DNA of 64,000 bases. It comes from Hoeflea sp. Its GTDB lineage: Bacteria > Pseudomonadota > Alphaproteobacteria > Rhizobiales > Rhizobiaceae. The notes under the pieces are model-generated. The model was not told the origin of the DNA and searched no databases. It saw nothing but the letters and a program-made list of their open reading frames with translations. The stretch lies in contig JACKJT010000001.1 of the NCBI GenBank assembly GCA_020637795.1, positions 310,001-374,000 on the forward strand. The letters are read 5' to 3'. Shown here in pieces: positions 52,371 to 63,359 of the stretch; position 1 is the stretch's first letter, and every line of letters starts with the position of its first letter. Both the position numbers and the translations under genes were made by a program.

Positions 52371-53935
52371 TGCGAAGCCTCCACGGGAAACACCGAAAGC
52401 ACGTAGGCGGACGGATCGAGAAGCCCGCGCGCGGCATCCTGGGCCAGCGCCATCACCGGCTCGGGCCAGACGCCGGCGGCGACGGTGATGGCGACCAGGC
52501 CGGCAAGGGCGATGGTTGCGCCCGCCGGCAGCGGGCCGAGCGCGGCTGCACCCTGATCCTCATGCACCGCCGGACGCCAGTAGGCGAGCGCCCAGATCCG
52601 CCCGACGGTGATCGTGGTCAAGAGCCCGGTCACCAGGATGGAGCCCGCCAGCCACCAGGCGCCGATGTCGAGCGAGGCCTTGACCAGCATGATCTTGGGC
52701 CAGAAACCGGAGAATGGCGGCAGGCCGGCGACCGAGAGGAACAGCATCAGGGTCATGGCGGCGATGGCGGCGTTCTTGGCGTAGAGCCCGCCGGCCGAAG
52801 TCAGCTCGAAGCTGCCGCCGAGCCGGGCGGCGACGCCGGCGGCAAAATAGAGCGCGGTCATCACCACCATGGAATGGGCGGCGTAGAGGATCGCGCCGGA
52901 AAGACCCGCCGGGCTGCCGAGCGCCAGTCCGGCCATCATCACGCCGATGCCCGAAATCACCAGGAAGCCGAGCGAGCGGCGGATATCGTTCTGCGCCAGC
53001 GCGCCCATGACGCCGAGGATCATCGTCAGCGCCGCGGCAATGGCGATGAGGAAGGACAACTCCTCCCGCTCGAAGGGAAACAGCATGCCGAGGATCCGGA
53101 GCAGCGCGTAGATGCCGACCTTGGTCAGCAGCCCTGCAAACAGCGCCGAAACCACCAGCCGCGGCGTGTGGTAGGAGGCGGGCAGCCAGAAGTTGACCGG
53201 GAATGCAGCGGCCTTCATGGCAAACGCCAGCAGGAACAGCGTCACCAGCGTCATCAGCGGCGCAGTGCCGCGCAGCTCCGACGCCCTGATGGCGATATCG
53301 GCCATGTTGAGCGTGCCGAACAGGCCGTAGAGATAGCCGGTCGCGACCAGGAACAGCGTCGTGGCGATCAGGTTGAGGAAGGCGTACTTGACCGCGCCGT
53401 CGAGCTGCTTCCTCTCGGAGCCGAGCACCAGCAGCCCGAAGGAGGAAATCAGCAGCACCTCGAACCAGACATAGAGGTTGAAGATGTCACCAGTCAGGAA
53501 CGCGCCGAGAATGCCGGCCATGATCAGCATCAGGAACGGGTAGAAGCCGTAGCGACGGCCGGTGTCATCGACATCGCTGCGGCCGTAGATGCCGGCGCCG
53601 AGCGCCACCAGCGCCGAGGTGGCAGCGAAGAAGGCGCCGAGCAGATCGACCGTGAACGATATGCCGAACGGCGGCAGCCAGCGGCCCATGGTCATGCTCA
53701 GCGTGCCGCTCTGGAAGACATGCACGAGCAGTCCCAGCGTCATCAGCACCAGCAGCGCCAGCGCCGGAATGGCGATCAGCGGCTGCAGGTCGGTGCGCTT
53801 GCGCAGCATCAAGAGCAGCGCGCCGACAAGGATGCACCAGATCACCGGGGCAATGATCAGCCAGTCGGCAGCCGCCACCGGCTGCATCACGTAAGCAACG
53901 GACAGATCCTGGAGAGCTTCGCTTTTTCCAGCCAT
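52367..53935 (-). CDS. mnhD: Na+/H+ antiporter subunit D (MnhD/MrpD)
   Basis: A 522-residue proton-pumping-type subunit related to complex I NuoN/M. About 14 helices with GIYGRSDVDDTGRRYGFYPFLMLIMAGILGAFLTGDIFNLYVWFEVLLISSFGLLVLG (conserved Glu in WFEVLL) and a Lys-bearing helix (LLTKVGIYALLRIL) plus HTPRLVVSALFAG. Length normal. It is separated from mnhC by 13 bases and overlaps mnhE. Confidence 0.96.
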   Translation of the reverse strand: MAGKSEALQDLSVAYVMQPVAAADWLIIAPVIWCILVGALLLMLRKRTDLQPLIAIPALALLVLMTLGLLVHVFQSGTLSMTMGRWLPPFGISFTVDLLGAFFAATSALVALGAGIYGRSDVDDTGRRYGFYPFLMLIMAGILGAFLTGDIFNLYVWFEVLLISSFGLLVLGSERKQLDGAVKYAFLNLIATTLFLVATGYLYGLFGTLNMADIAIRASELRGTAPLMTLVTLFLLAFAMKAAAFPVNFWLPASYHTPRLVVSALFAGLLTKVGIYALLRILGMLFPFEREELSFLIAIAAALTMILGVMGALAQNDIRRSLGFLVISGIGVMMAGLALGSPAGLSGAILYAAHSMVVMTALYFAAGVAARLGGSFELTSAGGLYAKNAAIAAMTLMLFLSVAGLPPFSGFWPKIMLVKASLDIGAWWLAGSILVTGLLTTITVGRIWALAYWRPAVHEDQGAAALGPLPAGATIALAGLVAITVAAGVWPEPVMALAQDAARGLLDPSAYVLSVFPVEASQ

Positions 53936-53948
53936 TGCCGGTCTCCCC

Positions 53949-54326
53949 TCAGTACCCGGCCGGCGGGGTCTTGTCCCCCACCGGCTCGGCTACGCGCATG
54001 TCGTCGGAGCTGTCGGTCTCGAGTTCTTGGAAGGCGCGGTAGCCCAGAACCAGGAGGAACGCGAAGAACGAGAACGAGATCACGATCGCCGTCAGGATCA
54101 GCGCCTGCGGCAGCGGGTTGGCGGCTGCCCCTGTCAGCGCATCGGCATCGCCCGGGATGATCGGCGGCACTTCGCGGGTGACGCGGCCGGCGGTGAAGAT
54201 CAGCAGGTTGACGGCGTTGCCGAGAATGGCGGCGCCCATCAGGATGCGGATGACGTGCTTGGACAGGAACAGGTAGATGGCGACGGTAAACAGCGCGCCC
54301 ACAAGCATGGCAAGGATCGGTTCCAT
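53949..54326 (-). CDS. mnhC: Na+/H+ antiporter subunit C (MnhC/MrpC)
   Basis: A 125-residue NuoK-like subunit: [47 protein letters not shown], then NPLPQALILTAIVISFSFFAFLLVLGYRAF. Three helices and the DPLPQALILTAIVI-type block are diagnostic. ATG at 54326 shares its A with the mnhB stop. The loop TREVPPIIPGDADALTGAAA is family-like. Confidence 0.96.
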   Translation of the reverse strand: MEPILAMLVGALFTVAIYLFLSKHVIRILMGAAILGNAVNLLIFTAGRVTREVPPIIPGDADALTGAAANPLPQALILTAIVISFSFFAFLLVLGYRAFQELETDSSDDMRVAEPVGDKTPPAGY

Positions 54327-54745
54327 CAGTCGCGGTCCCTTTCCTCTAGCGCCAAGGCAATTGACGAGATGGCGCCGACCACCACCAGATAGACGCCGAC
54401 ATCGAACACCAGCACGCTCGACAGCGGGATTTCCACACCGAAAAGGTGCGGGTAGATCCACAGGCCGGACATGTAGGGGACGCTGGCAAAGACCGACAGC
54501 ACGCCGGCCATGCCGGACATGAACAGGCCGAAGGCGGCGATTGCCATCGGATGGAAATAGATGGCGCGGCGGACGGGTGCTACGCCGCAGGCAATGCCGT
54601 AGATCGCCAGCGCGGACGCCGCGATCAGGCCGCCGATGAAGCCGCCGCCGGGCTCGTTGTGGCCGCGCAACAGAACGAAGATCGAAAACAGCACCATCAG
54701 GCTGGTGAGATAGGGCGCGATCGAGCGGAAGATTACCGTACGCAT
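54326..54745 (-). CDS. mnhB: Na+/H+ antiporter subunit B (MnhB/MrpB)
   Basis: A 139-residue subunit with four helices: [45 protein letters not shown] (the [13 protein letters not shown] motif is diagnostic) and [31 protein letters not shown]. It lies one base after mnhA and overlaps mnhC. Although mnhA carries an MrpB-like C-terminal region, a separate mnhB is present. Confidence 0.96.
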   Translation of the reverse strand: MRTVIFRSIAPYLTSLMVLFSIFVLLRGHNEPGGGFIGGLIAASALAIYGIACGVAPVRRAIYFHPMAIAAFGLFMSGMAGVLSVFASVPYMSGLWIYPHLFGVEIPLSSVLVFDVGVYLVVVGAISSIALALEERDRD

Positions 54746-54746
54746 G

Positions 54747-57137
54747 TCATCTCACCTCCCTGCTCTCAACAACAGCCTGCCCGGGGCGCCGGTCGGGATC
54801 GTTGTCGGCCACCGTGCTGCGCGGCGTGCGAATGCGGATCAGCGAGAGGATGGCAAGGCCGGTGACCATCACCACCGCGATCTCGCCCAGCGTATCCGTA
54901 CCGCGGAAGTCGACGATGATGACGTTGACGACATTGGCGCCGTGGGCGACGATTTTCGAGTAGGCCGCGAAGAAATCGCTGAGCGCAGTGTTGAACGGCT
55001 GCTGGGTTACCGCCAGCAGGTAGAGCGTGAAGCCGCCGCCGCAGGCAATCGCCACACTCATGTCGATGATTTTCTGCAGGGTCGGCCGGTGATCGGACGC
55101 ATGCAGCTTCAGACGGGTCATGACCAGGGCGAGGATGACCACCGCCAGCGTCTCGACCATGAACTGGGTGAATGACAGATCGGGGGCGCCGAACAGCATG
55201 AAGATCAGCGCCACGGCAAAACCCTGGATGCCGAGCGAGACGATGGCCGTGAGCCGGTCGCGGGCATAGATGACGGCGGCCAGTCCGATCAGCACGATGG
55301 CAGCGACCACCAGTTCGTGGAACTGCGCATCTTCGGGCCAGACCGGCATCGCCGGCCATTCGCCGTACCAGGCCATCGGCCCGATCAGGGCCGCGGCGAT
55401 CATCAGGAAGGTAACGGTCATGTAGACGTCGAGCCGGCCGGGCTGGACAAGACGCGTCACCGCCACCGAGAGCCGCACCGCGCCGCTGATGAACTGGTCG
55501 AAGCCGCGGTCCGGCCCCCAGCCGATGGCCGACAGCAGCCAGGCCATGCCGGCGCGCAGCCGGTCGAGCATGCGGTAGGCGATGATGCCGAAGGCGATGG
55601 TGACCAGCGACAGGATCAGCGCCGGGCCCATGTGCGGGATCACCGAGATCGTCACGGTTTCGGGCGCGCCGGCAATGGCGCTTGCCATCGGCGAGGAAAT
55701 GAAGCGGTGGGTGACGGGCGAGATCAGCGCCGCAACCAGCGCGGCCGCACCCAGCGTCAGCGGTCCGAGCCAGAGCAGCGCCGGCCCTTCATGGGCGTGT
55801 TTCGGGGTCTTGACCTCGGGGCCGAGGAACGGCTTGAGCGCCACGGCAAAACCGATGACGAACATCAGTCCGTTGCCGATGACCGCAATGGCGACAAAGG
55901 CCAGCGACCAGGGATCTGTGGCCCAGAGCGCGTAGTAGATCTCCTCCTTGGCGAGGAAGCCCAGGAACGGCGGCAGGCCGGCCATCGAGATCGCGCCGGC
56001 GAGTGCGGCAATGAAGGTCACCGGCATCGCCTTGCGCAGGCCGCCGAGTTTCGTCACGTCACGGGTTCCGGCCTCGTGATCGATCAGGCCCGCGACCATG
56101 AACAGCCCGCCCTTGAACAATGAATGAGCCACCAGGTAGAGCACGGCAGCGGCGATGGCGTGTTCGGAGCCGAAGCCGGTGAGCATGACCAGCAGGCCGA
56201 GCGAGGAGACGGTGGTGTAGGCCAGCATCAGCTTGAGATCGGTCTGGCGGATGGCGAGCAGCGTGCCGACGATCAGCGTGGCGCCGCCGAAAACCGGCAG
56301 GATGGTTTCCCACCAGACGGTGTCGCCGAGCACCGGATTGAGCCGCATCAAGAGGTAGACGCCGGCTTTCACCATGGTGGCGGAGTGCAGATAGGCCGAC
56401 ACCGGCGTCGGCGCCTCCATGGCGTTGGGCAACCAGAAATGCAGCGGAAACTGCGCCGATTTGGAGAAGGCGCCGCCCAGCACCAGAAACAGCGCCAGCA
56501 GGTAGAACGGGCTGCCGCGAAGCTCGTCGCCATAGCTCAGGAGCAGCGAGACCTGGCTGACGCCTGTGATGTTCCAGATTACCAGCAGCCCCGCGAGCAG
56601 CGCCAGGCCGCCGCCGCCGGTGACCACCAGCGCCTGGATGGCGGCGCGGCGCGAGGCCTCACGGGTGTGGTCGAAGCCGATCAGCAGGAACGAGGTGATC
56701 GAGGTCAGTTCCCAATAGACAAACAGCATCAGGAAGCTGTCGGAAATGACAACACCGAGCATCGCGCCCATGAACAAAAGCATGAACGAGAAGAACCGGC
56801 CAAGCTGGTCGTGGCCCTTCAGGTAACCGCCGGAATAGAGGATGATCAGCGCGCCGATGCCGGAGATCAGCAACGCGAAAGTCAGCGACAGGCCGTCGAT
56901 CAGCCAGGAAAAGCTGACATTGTAGGACGGCACCCACTGAAACCCGCCGGTAACGACACCGCCATCGGCGACGTCGGCAGAAAAGCCAAGAAAATGAATG
57001 AAGATCGCCACCGGCGCCAGGGCCAGAAGCCAGGCTGCATTGTGGCCGAGACGACGTGTCAGCCACGGGGCAATCAGCGCCGCCAGAAATGGCAGCATCA
57101 AGACAATAAAAGTCGTTCCAGGCGCGCTGGCGCTCAT
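54747..57137 (-). CDS. mnhA: Na+/H+ antiporter subunit A (MnhA/MrpA)
   Basis: A 796-residue NuoL-like subunit and first gene of the operon. The N-terminal proton-antiporter domain has [27 protein letters not shown] and [33 protein letters not shown], the middle has the Lys/His helix [27 protein letters not shown]-terminal MnhB-like DUF4040 part follows ([55 protein letters not shown]). ATG at 57137 was chosen over a TTG at 57140, with GGGGAAA upstream. The antiporter gives salt and alkaline tolerance. Confidence 0.96.
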   Translation of the reverse strand: MSASAPGTTFIVLMLPFLAALIAPWLTRRLGHNAAWLLALAPVAIFIHFLGFSADVADGGVVTGGFQWVPSYNVSFSWLIDGLSLTFALLISGIGALIILYSGGYLKGHDQLGRFFSFMLLFMGAMLGVVISDSFLMLFVYWELTSITSFLLIGFDHTREASRRAAIQALVVTGGGGLALLAGLLVIWNITGVSQVSLLLSYGDELRGSPFYLLALFLVLGGAFSKSAQFPLHFWLPNAMEAPTPVSAYLHSATMVKAGVYLLMRLNPVLGDTVWWETILPVFGGATLIVGTLLAIRQTDLKLMLAYTTVSSLGLLVMLTGFGSEHAIAAAVLYLVAHSLFKGGLFMVAGLIDHEAGTRDVTKLGGLRKAMPVTFIAALAGAISMAGLPPFLGFLAKEEIYYALWATDPWSLAFVAIAVIGNGLMFVIGFAVALKPFLGPEVKTPKHAHEGPALLWLGPLTLGAAALVAALISPVTHRFISSPMASAIAGAPETVTISVIPHMGPALILSLVTIAFGIIAYRMLDRLRAGMAWLLSAIGWGPDRGFDQFISGAVRLSVAVTRLVQPGRLDVYMTVTFLMIAAALIGPMAWYGEWPAMPVWPEDAQFHELVVAAIVLIGLAAVIYARDRLTAIVSLGIQGFAVALIFMLFGAPDLSFTQFMVETLAVVILALVMTRLKLHASDHRPTLQKIIDMSVAIACGGGFTLYLLAVTQQPFNTALSDFFAAYSKIVAHGANVVNVIIVDFRGTDTLGEIAVVMVTGLAILSLIRIRTPRSTVADNDPDRRPGQAVVESREVR

Positions 57138-57523
57138 CAAGTTTCCCCGGGGGACGGCCCTCTGAAATCCGCTTGTCGCGGTATTGTGCCCGTCACTTAG
57201 TCATCCGTTCCGACAAGGACAAGACAATCCTTTGCATTATTGGTGGAAAAGCAATGGCGCCGCGCCTCAATTCTGTGCCCTGCGGCAATCTAACCGATTT
57301 ACCAGCGGCAGGGCCGCCCCGCCCGCCTGCGCCAACAGCGGGCAATTCAAATTAGGTCAGCATTGTTGACATATTTTCCGATTCGTGATCATTGTTGCTT
57401 GCAGACCATCCTGGGCGCATTTTTGTTGCGCCTGGACCGGTCGATCAGACTGAAACGAACAGGCATCGTGCAAAGCGGATTGGCGTTCGGCGGCCGGCGC
57501 GGCCGCACTCGGGAGGATGGGAC
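57138..57523. other. 386-base gap between divergent mnhA and aminotransferase genes
   Basis: No gene is seen. It holds a TTGACA at 57366-57371 with a weak -10 (TCATTG) 17 bases on, a candidate promoter for the aminotransferase, and a short hairpin GCGCATTTTTGTTGCGC near 57415. The mnh promoter must lie in its left half. Confidence 0.4.
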
Positions 57524-58786
57524 ATGAGCACTCAGATGCAGGCCGATACTGCCGGCAGCATGAAATCCGGGCATGGGCTCGACTGGCCGGGACTTTTCGC
57601 CACACGGGCGGAACGGATGAAGGCGTCTGAAATCCGCGAACTCCTGAAACTGCTCGACCAGCCCGACGTGATCTCGTTCGCCGGCGGCATTCCCGACCCG
57701 GCGCTGTTTCCGGCCGAGGCTTTCGGCGCGGCGCTGACCTCGGCGCTCACCGGCGACACGAAGGGCGCGGCGCTGCAATACTCGGTCAGCGAGGGCTACA
57801 AGCCGCTTCGCGACTGGCTGGTTGCCCGCATGGCCTCGCTCGGCGTTCCCTGCTCGGCCGACAACATCATGATCACGTCGGGCTCGCAGCAGGCGCTCGA
57901 TTATCTCGGCAAGCTGTTCCTGTCGAAGGGCGACACGGCGCTGGTCGGCTGGCCGACCTATCTCGGCGCGCTGCAGGCCTTCAACGCCTATGAGCCCAAT
58001 TACGACCGCCTCACCCCGCTCGGCAACCGCTCGGCGGACGACTATCGCGCGACCGCGGCGGCCAATGGCGGGCAGGTCAAGTTCGCCTATGCCTCGGCCG
58101 ATTTCGCCAATCCCACCGGCGAGACGCTGCCCGAAAGCGCGCGCAAGAATATTCTCGACCTGGCCGAAGAACTCGACATCGCGGTGATCGAGGACGCCGC
58201 CTACCAGTCGCTGCGCTATGACGGCGACGAGATCCCGCCGCTGCTGGCGCTCGACATCGAACGCTCGGGCTCGATCGAGGCGACCCGCACGATCTATTGC
58301 GGCAGTTTTTCCAAGACGCTGGCGCCGGGCCTGCGCGTCGGCTGGGTCTGCGCCGCCAAGCCAGTGATCTCGAAACTGGTGCTGATGAAACAGGCCGCCG
58401 ACCTGCATTCGGCGACGCTGAACCAGATGGCGATCCACACCGTCGCCTCGGACGGCTTCGAGGCGCAGGTGGCCAAGATCAAGGCCACCTACCAGGCGCG
58501 GCGCGACGCCATGCTGGCGGCTCTCAGCCGCCACATGCCCGAAGGCGTGACATGGACGAAACCCGATGGCGGCATGTTCGTCTGGGTCACCCTGCCCGAA
58601 GGCGCCGATGGCGCGGCGCTCTTGGCCGAAAGCCTGAAGACCGAACGCGTCGCCTTCGTCCCCGGCAAGGCCTTCTTCGCCGACGGCTCCGGAGCGAACA
58701 CGCTCAGGCTGTCGTTCTCCTGCGCCTCCGAGGCGATGATCGAGGAAGGCATCAAGCGACTGGGCCGGGTGGTGCGCGGCGGCTAG
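57524..58786 (+). CDS. PLP-dependent class I/II aminotransferase
   Basis: A 420-residue fold-type-I aminotransferase. ATG at 57524 has GGGAGG upstream. Signatures: LLDQPDVISFAGGIPDPALFP, ALQYSVSEGYKPLRDWL, NIMITSGSQQALDYLGKLFL, FAYASADFANPTGETL (PLP-binding Asn), IEDAAYQSLRYDG and the Schiff-base Lys264 in YCGSFSKTLAPGLRVGW. The group includes 2-aminoadipate, valine-pyruvate and broad-specificity aminotransferases; the substrate cannot be fixed from sequence. No regulatory domain is fused. Confidence 0.92.
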   Translation: MSTQMQADTAGSMKSGHGLDWPGLFATRAERMKASEIRELLKLLDQPDVISFAGGIPDPALFPAEAFGAALTSALTGDTKGAALQYSVSEGYKPLRDWLVARMASLGVPCSADNIMITSGSQQALDYLGKLFLSKGDTALVGWPTYLGALQAFNAYEPNYDRLTPLGNRSADDYRATAAANGGQVKFAYASADFANPTGETLPESARKNILDLAEELDIAVIEDAAYQSLRYDGDEIPPLLALDIERSGSIEATRTIYCGSFSKTLAPGLRVGWVCAAKPVISKLVLMKQAADLHSATLNQMAIHTVASDGFEAQVAKIKATYQARRDAMLAALSRHMPEGVTWTKPDGGMFVWVTLPEGADGAALLAESLKTERVAFVPGKAFFADGSGANTLRLSFSCASEAMIEEGIKRLGRVVRGG

Positions 58787-58824
58787 GCCGGGCATCAATT
58801 GGTGCTGTCAGGGGAGACATGGCA

Positions 58825-59136
58825 ATGGCTCTGGAACTCAGACCGAACTGCGAATGCTGCGACAAGGATCTGCCGCCTCACGCGACGGATGCGCGGATCT
58901 GCACCTTTGAGTGCACCTTCTGCGCCGATTGCGTGGACACCGTGCTTCTCAACGTCTGTCCGAACTGCGGTGGCGGGTTTGCGCCGCGGCCGATCCGCCC
59001 GGCGACGGAATGGCGGCCGGGACTGTCGGTCGCCAAGCGGCCACCGTCAACCCGCCGCGTGCGCATGTCTTACTCGATGGAGGATGCCGCGGTGTTTTCA
59101 AAGCGGCTCAAGGATGTGCCGCCCGAACAACGCTGA
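58825..59136 (+). CDS. DUF1272 zinc-ribbon-like protein
   Basis: A 103-residue protein: MALELRPNCECCDKDLPPHATDARICTFECTFCADCVDTVLLNVCPNCGGGFAPRPIRP. Four Cys pairs (CECC, CTFEC, CADC, CPNC) form the DUF1272 double zinc-ribbon. The C-terminal 45 residues extend beyond the usual family end. ATG at 58825 lies eight bases after GGGGAG; the ATG at 58819 is too close to it. Function unknown. Confidence 0.88.
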   Translation: MALELRPNCECCDKDLPPHATDARICTFECTFCADCVDTVLLNVCPNCGGGFAPRPIRPATEWRPGLSVAKRPPSTRRVRMSYSMEDAAVFSKRLKDVPPEQR

Positions 59137-59148
59137 GCCCCACTCCCC

Positions 59149-60363
59149 TCACCCGCGCAGCGGATAGGGTCTTTCCGCCGGGATGGCGCGTGGCTTGGCG
59201 TCGGCCCCGCGCGAGACCTGTGACACGAACAGCTTCTTGCGCCTCACCCCGTTGAACATCAGCGTCAGGGTCGCGCTGCGGCTGAGGGCGAGATGGATGG
59301 CGTAGGAGATCAGGCCGGCCGAGATGGCGATGATCGCGAACTCGAGCACCGGCGGCAGGTCGACGAGCAGGAACAGCGTCGCCAGCACGTAGATCACCGG
59401 GTGGTGGAACAGGTAGATGGTAAACGAGGCGTCGACCAGTTTTCGCACCCGCGCATCCGGGCGGTTGAAATACCGGTGCGCAAGGTTCGAGATGTAGCCG
59501 ACGATCAGGAGCGCGCCGAGGATTGCCGCCATAACCTTCAGGGTGTGATTGATCAGGTCGGCATGCGGCAGCTGCGCGTAAAGCACCAGCGCCACGCCGG
59601 CGAGCGCCGCCACCGGACCGGGCCTTAGCAGCAGGTCGTTGAGTTTGCGGCTGGAATAGACCAGCGCGCCGAAGCTGAAATAAATTACGTAGAGATTGTA
59701 GTTGATCACCGCGTTTCCGTAGTAGGGGCTTGCGGCGACCACGATTTCCTGAGCGCGGGCGGCGAGTTCGCAGATGGCGGCGAAGGCCGCGAGCGAGAGG
59801 ATGCGGTTGTCGCCCACCCAGGCGACGAAGGCTTCGAGCCGGGCGCGCAAGGTGCCGCGGCTCAGCGCCTGCAGGATGGCCAGCCCGATGCAATAGGCGA
59901 TCAACACCCAGAGGAACCACAGATGGGCGATCCACGGCTCGCCGAAATGGCTGAGCTGAGCCGCGATCAGGCCCGGAACATCCGATGCCGGCACCGTGCC
60001 CTTGACGGCCAGGGCAAGCTGCTGGACGGCGATCTGGAACGGCACGATCAGCAGGGTGGCGGAAAGCAGCGGCAGGCCGAGGCGGACCAGCCGCCTCTTG
60101 AGCCAGGGCCAGGCGCCCTGGCGGTCCAGCAGCATCATCGAGAACAGGCCGGCCAGCAGGAAGAAACCGGGCATGCGGAAACTGTGCAGGAAATCGGCAA
60201 GCCAGGTGAGTAGCTGGCTCTTGTCGGGTGAAGCGACCGACCATTCGTGGCTGAGCGAATAGATCACGGCGGCATGGAACGGAATGCCGAGCACGAGATA
60301 GAGCGCCCGGGAAAAATCCCAGTGGTGCAGGCGTTGCCGCTCTGGCTTCGGGCTGGCGCTCAT
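59149..60363 (-). CDS. Acyltransferase-3 family membrane protein (OpgC/MdoC-like)
   Basis: A 404-residue polytopic protein with about ten helices. It starts (ATG 60363) RQRLHHWDFSRALYLVLGIPFHAAVIYSLSHEWSV, then FLHSFRMPGFFLLAGLFSMMLLDRQGAWPWLKRRLVRLGLPLL, the acyltransferase-3 hallmark (conserved His in FHAA and the R-M-P-x-F-F block), and ends with KLVDASFTIYLFHHPVIYVLATLFLL. Such enzymes O-acylate surface or periplasmic glycans; OpgC succinylates osmoregulated glucans. With FeuNPQ in the same window, a glucan substrate is attractive but unproven. It converges with the DUF1272 gene. Confidence 0.88.
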   Translation of the reverse strand: MSASPKPERQRLHHWDFSRALYLVLGIPFHAAVIYSLSHEWSVASPDKSQLLTWLADFLHSFRMPGFFLLAGLFSMMLLDRQGAWPWLKRRLVRLGLPLLSATLLIVPFQIAVQQLALAVKGTVPASDVPGLIAAQLSHFGEPWIAHLWFLWVLIAYCIGLAILQALSRGTLRARLEAFVAWVGDNRILSLAAFAAICELAARAQEIVVAASPYYGNAVINYNLYVIYFSFGALVYSSRKLNDLLLRPGPVAALAGVALVLYAQLPHADLINHTLKVMAAILGALLIVGYISNLAHRYFNRPDARVRKLVDASFTIYLFHHPVIYVLATLFLLVDLPPVLEFAIIAISAGLISYAIHLALSRSATLTLMFNGVRRKKLFVSQVSRGADAKPRAIPAERPYPLRG

Positions 60364-60643
60364 TGGCAGGTCTCCATCGGACTCGGCCGTATACCAAGTG
60401 GCAAGCATTAAACGCCGGGAGGCCTTAAGGCCGGTTCACGCTGCTGCGCGCATTTTGACTAAAATTGTCGGCATCGAGACTGCATGGGCCAAGCCGCAAG
60501 CTTAAAAGGAATGCAAAACCGGCCGGGGCGCGGAGGCAGAAACACCGGCCTGCGATGCGAAGCCCCATGGAGCTGGCGGATGAGGGATTTGCGCGGGCTG
60601 CCGAAGGGTCTAGTCTGCGGCGAGGCGCAATGGAGATGAACGC

Positions 60644-61390
60644 ATGAAAAGGCTCGCTGCGGCTTTTCTTCTGGCCTGGCTCCCCGCTCCGGCGGCCCAA
60701 GCCGCAGGCTGTTTCGATGTCTCCGCAGGCGAACCGGCGCGGCTTGAGGGCGAGTTGTCGTTCCGGATCTTCGCCGGACCGCCGAATTTCGAGGATGTGC
60801 AGAAGGGCGACAGCCCGGAGCCGGGCTATGTGCTCACGCTCCCGCAGCCGATCTGCCTGACCGGCGACGCCGACTTTACCGACCCCTCCTATCTGTTCGA
60901 CGAAGTGCAGTTGGTGGAGACGGAAGCGACCGCTAAGGCGATGCGCGAACTTCGCAACCGCACGGTTTCGGTCGGCCTCGTCAACCCGATGCCGGCGATG
61001 ACGGGACACCACCACCGGCCGCTGGTCGCCTGGGTGTCTGCGATTGCCCCGGCCGGCGATCCAACGGAAAACCAGGGCACCGCGGCAACCACGGTCGAGG
61101 CTTTCTATCTGGCGCTCGGCGCAGGCGATGGCGCAACGGCCGCCGCCTTCGTCATTCCCGAAAAGACCGCGAAAGGTCCGTTCTCGGCGGCCGAACTGAC
61201 CCGGTTCTATGGTGGGCTTCGCGAGCCACTGCAGCTCGTCGGTGTCGAACAGCTGGCCAATGGCGAGTTCCTGGCGAGCTACCGTTTTGCCAGCAGCTCC
61301 AAGGTCTGCGACGGCCGTGCGCTGGTGCGGACCGAGAACCGCGACGGCCGCTTTTTCATCCGTTCGATCAAGGCACTCGACGGCTGCTGA
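60644..61390 (+). CDS. Exported protein with DUF4431-like domain
   Basis: A 248-residue secreted protein. A Sec signal (MKRLAAAFLLAWLPAPAAQAAG) is followed by a DUF4431-like part: FRIFAGPPNFEDVQKGDSPEPGYVLTLPQPICLTGDADFTDPSYLFDEVQLVE and the metal-like GHHHRPLVAWV. The C-terminal half (TVEAFYLALGAGDGATAAAFVIPEKTAKGPFSAAELTRFYGGL, VCDGRALVRTENRDGRFFIRSIKALDGC) is an NTF2-like domain. Four Cys could form two disulfides. Function unknown; similar proteins are common in rhizobia. Confidence 0.78.
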   Translation: MKRLAAAFLLAWLPAPAAQAAGCFDVSAGEPARLEGELSFRIFAGPPNFEDVQKGDSPEPGYVLTLPQPICLTGDADFTDPSYLFDEVQLVETEATAKAMRELRNRTVSVGLVNPMPAMTGHHHRPLVAWVSAIAPAGDPTENQGTAATTVEAFYLALGAGDGATAAAFVIPEKTAKGPFSAAELTRFYGGLREPLQLVGVEQLANGEFLASYRFASSSKVCDGRALVRTENRDGRFFIRSIKALDGC

Positions 61391-61424
61391 TTTCTCCGCA
61401 TCCCCAATCATTCCACAAACGCAA

Positions 61425-61448
61425 AAGGCCGGGATCACTCCCGGCCTT
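61425..61448 (-). terminator. Terminator between the DUF4431-like gene and ilvC
   Basis: AAGGCCGGGA pairs perfectly with TCCCGGCCTT around a 4-base loop. On the minus strand it is followed by TTTTGCGTTTG, so it mainly ends the ilvC transcript. Confidence 0.8.
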
Positions 61449-61477
61449 CCGCAATGCCTTGAGCCTTTAAGGCTGGT

Positions 61478-63255
<1,778 letters not shown>

Positions 63256-63270
63256 GAGCGGCGATGTACC

Positions 63271-63284
63271 GTACCGTACGGTAC
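63271..63284. promoter_or_regulatory. Palindromic operator of the TetR gene
   Basis: GTACCGTACGGTAC is a perfect 14-base palindrome 16 bases upstream of the TetR start, with an extra overlapping GTACC immediately left at 63266. Position and symmetry fit an autoregulatory operator. Confidence 0.65.
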
Positions 63285-63359
63285 TGTGTCAAGCGGAGTT
63301 CCACAAAACGATCTGGTTAGCGGGGCGCCCGGCATTACCGAAGAGAAGGCACCGGCGCT

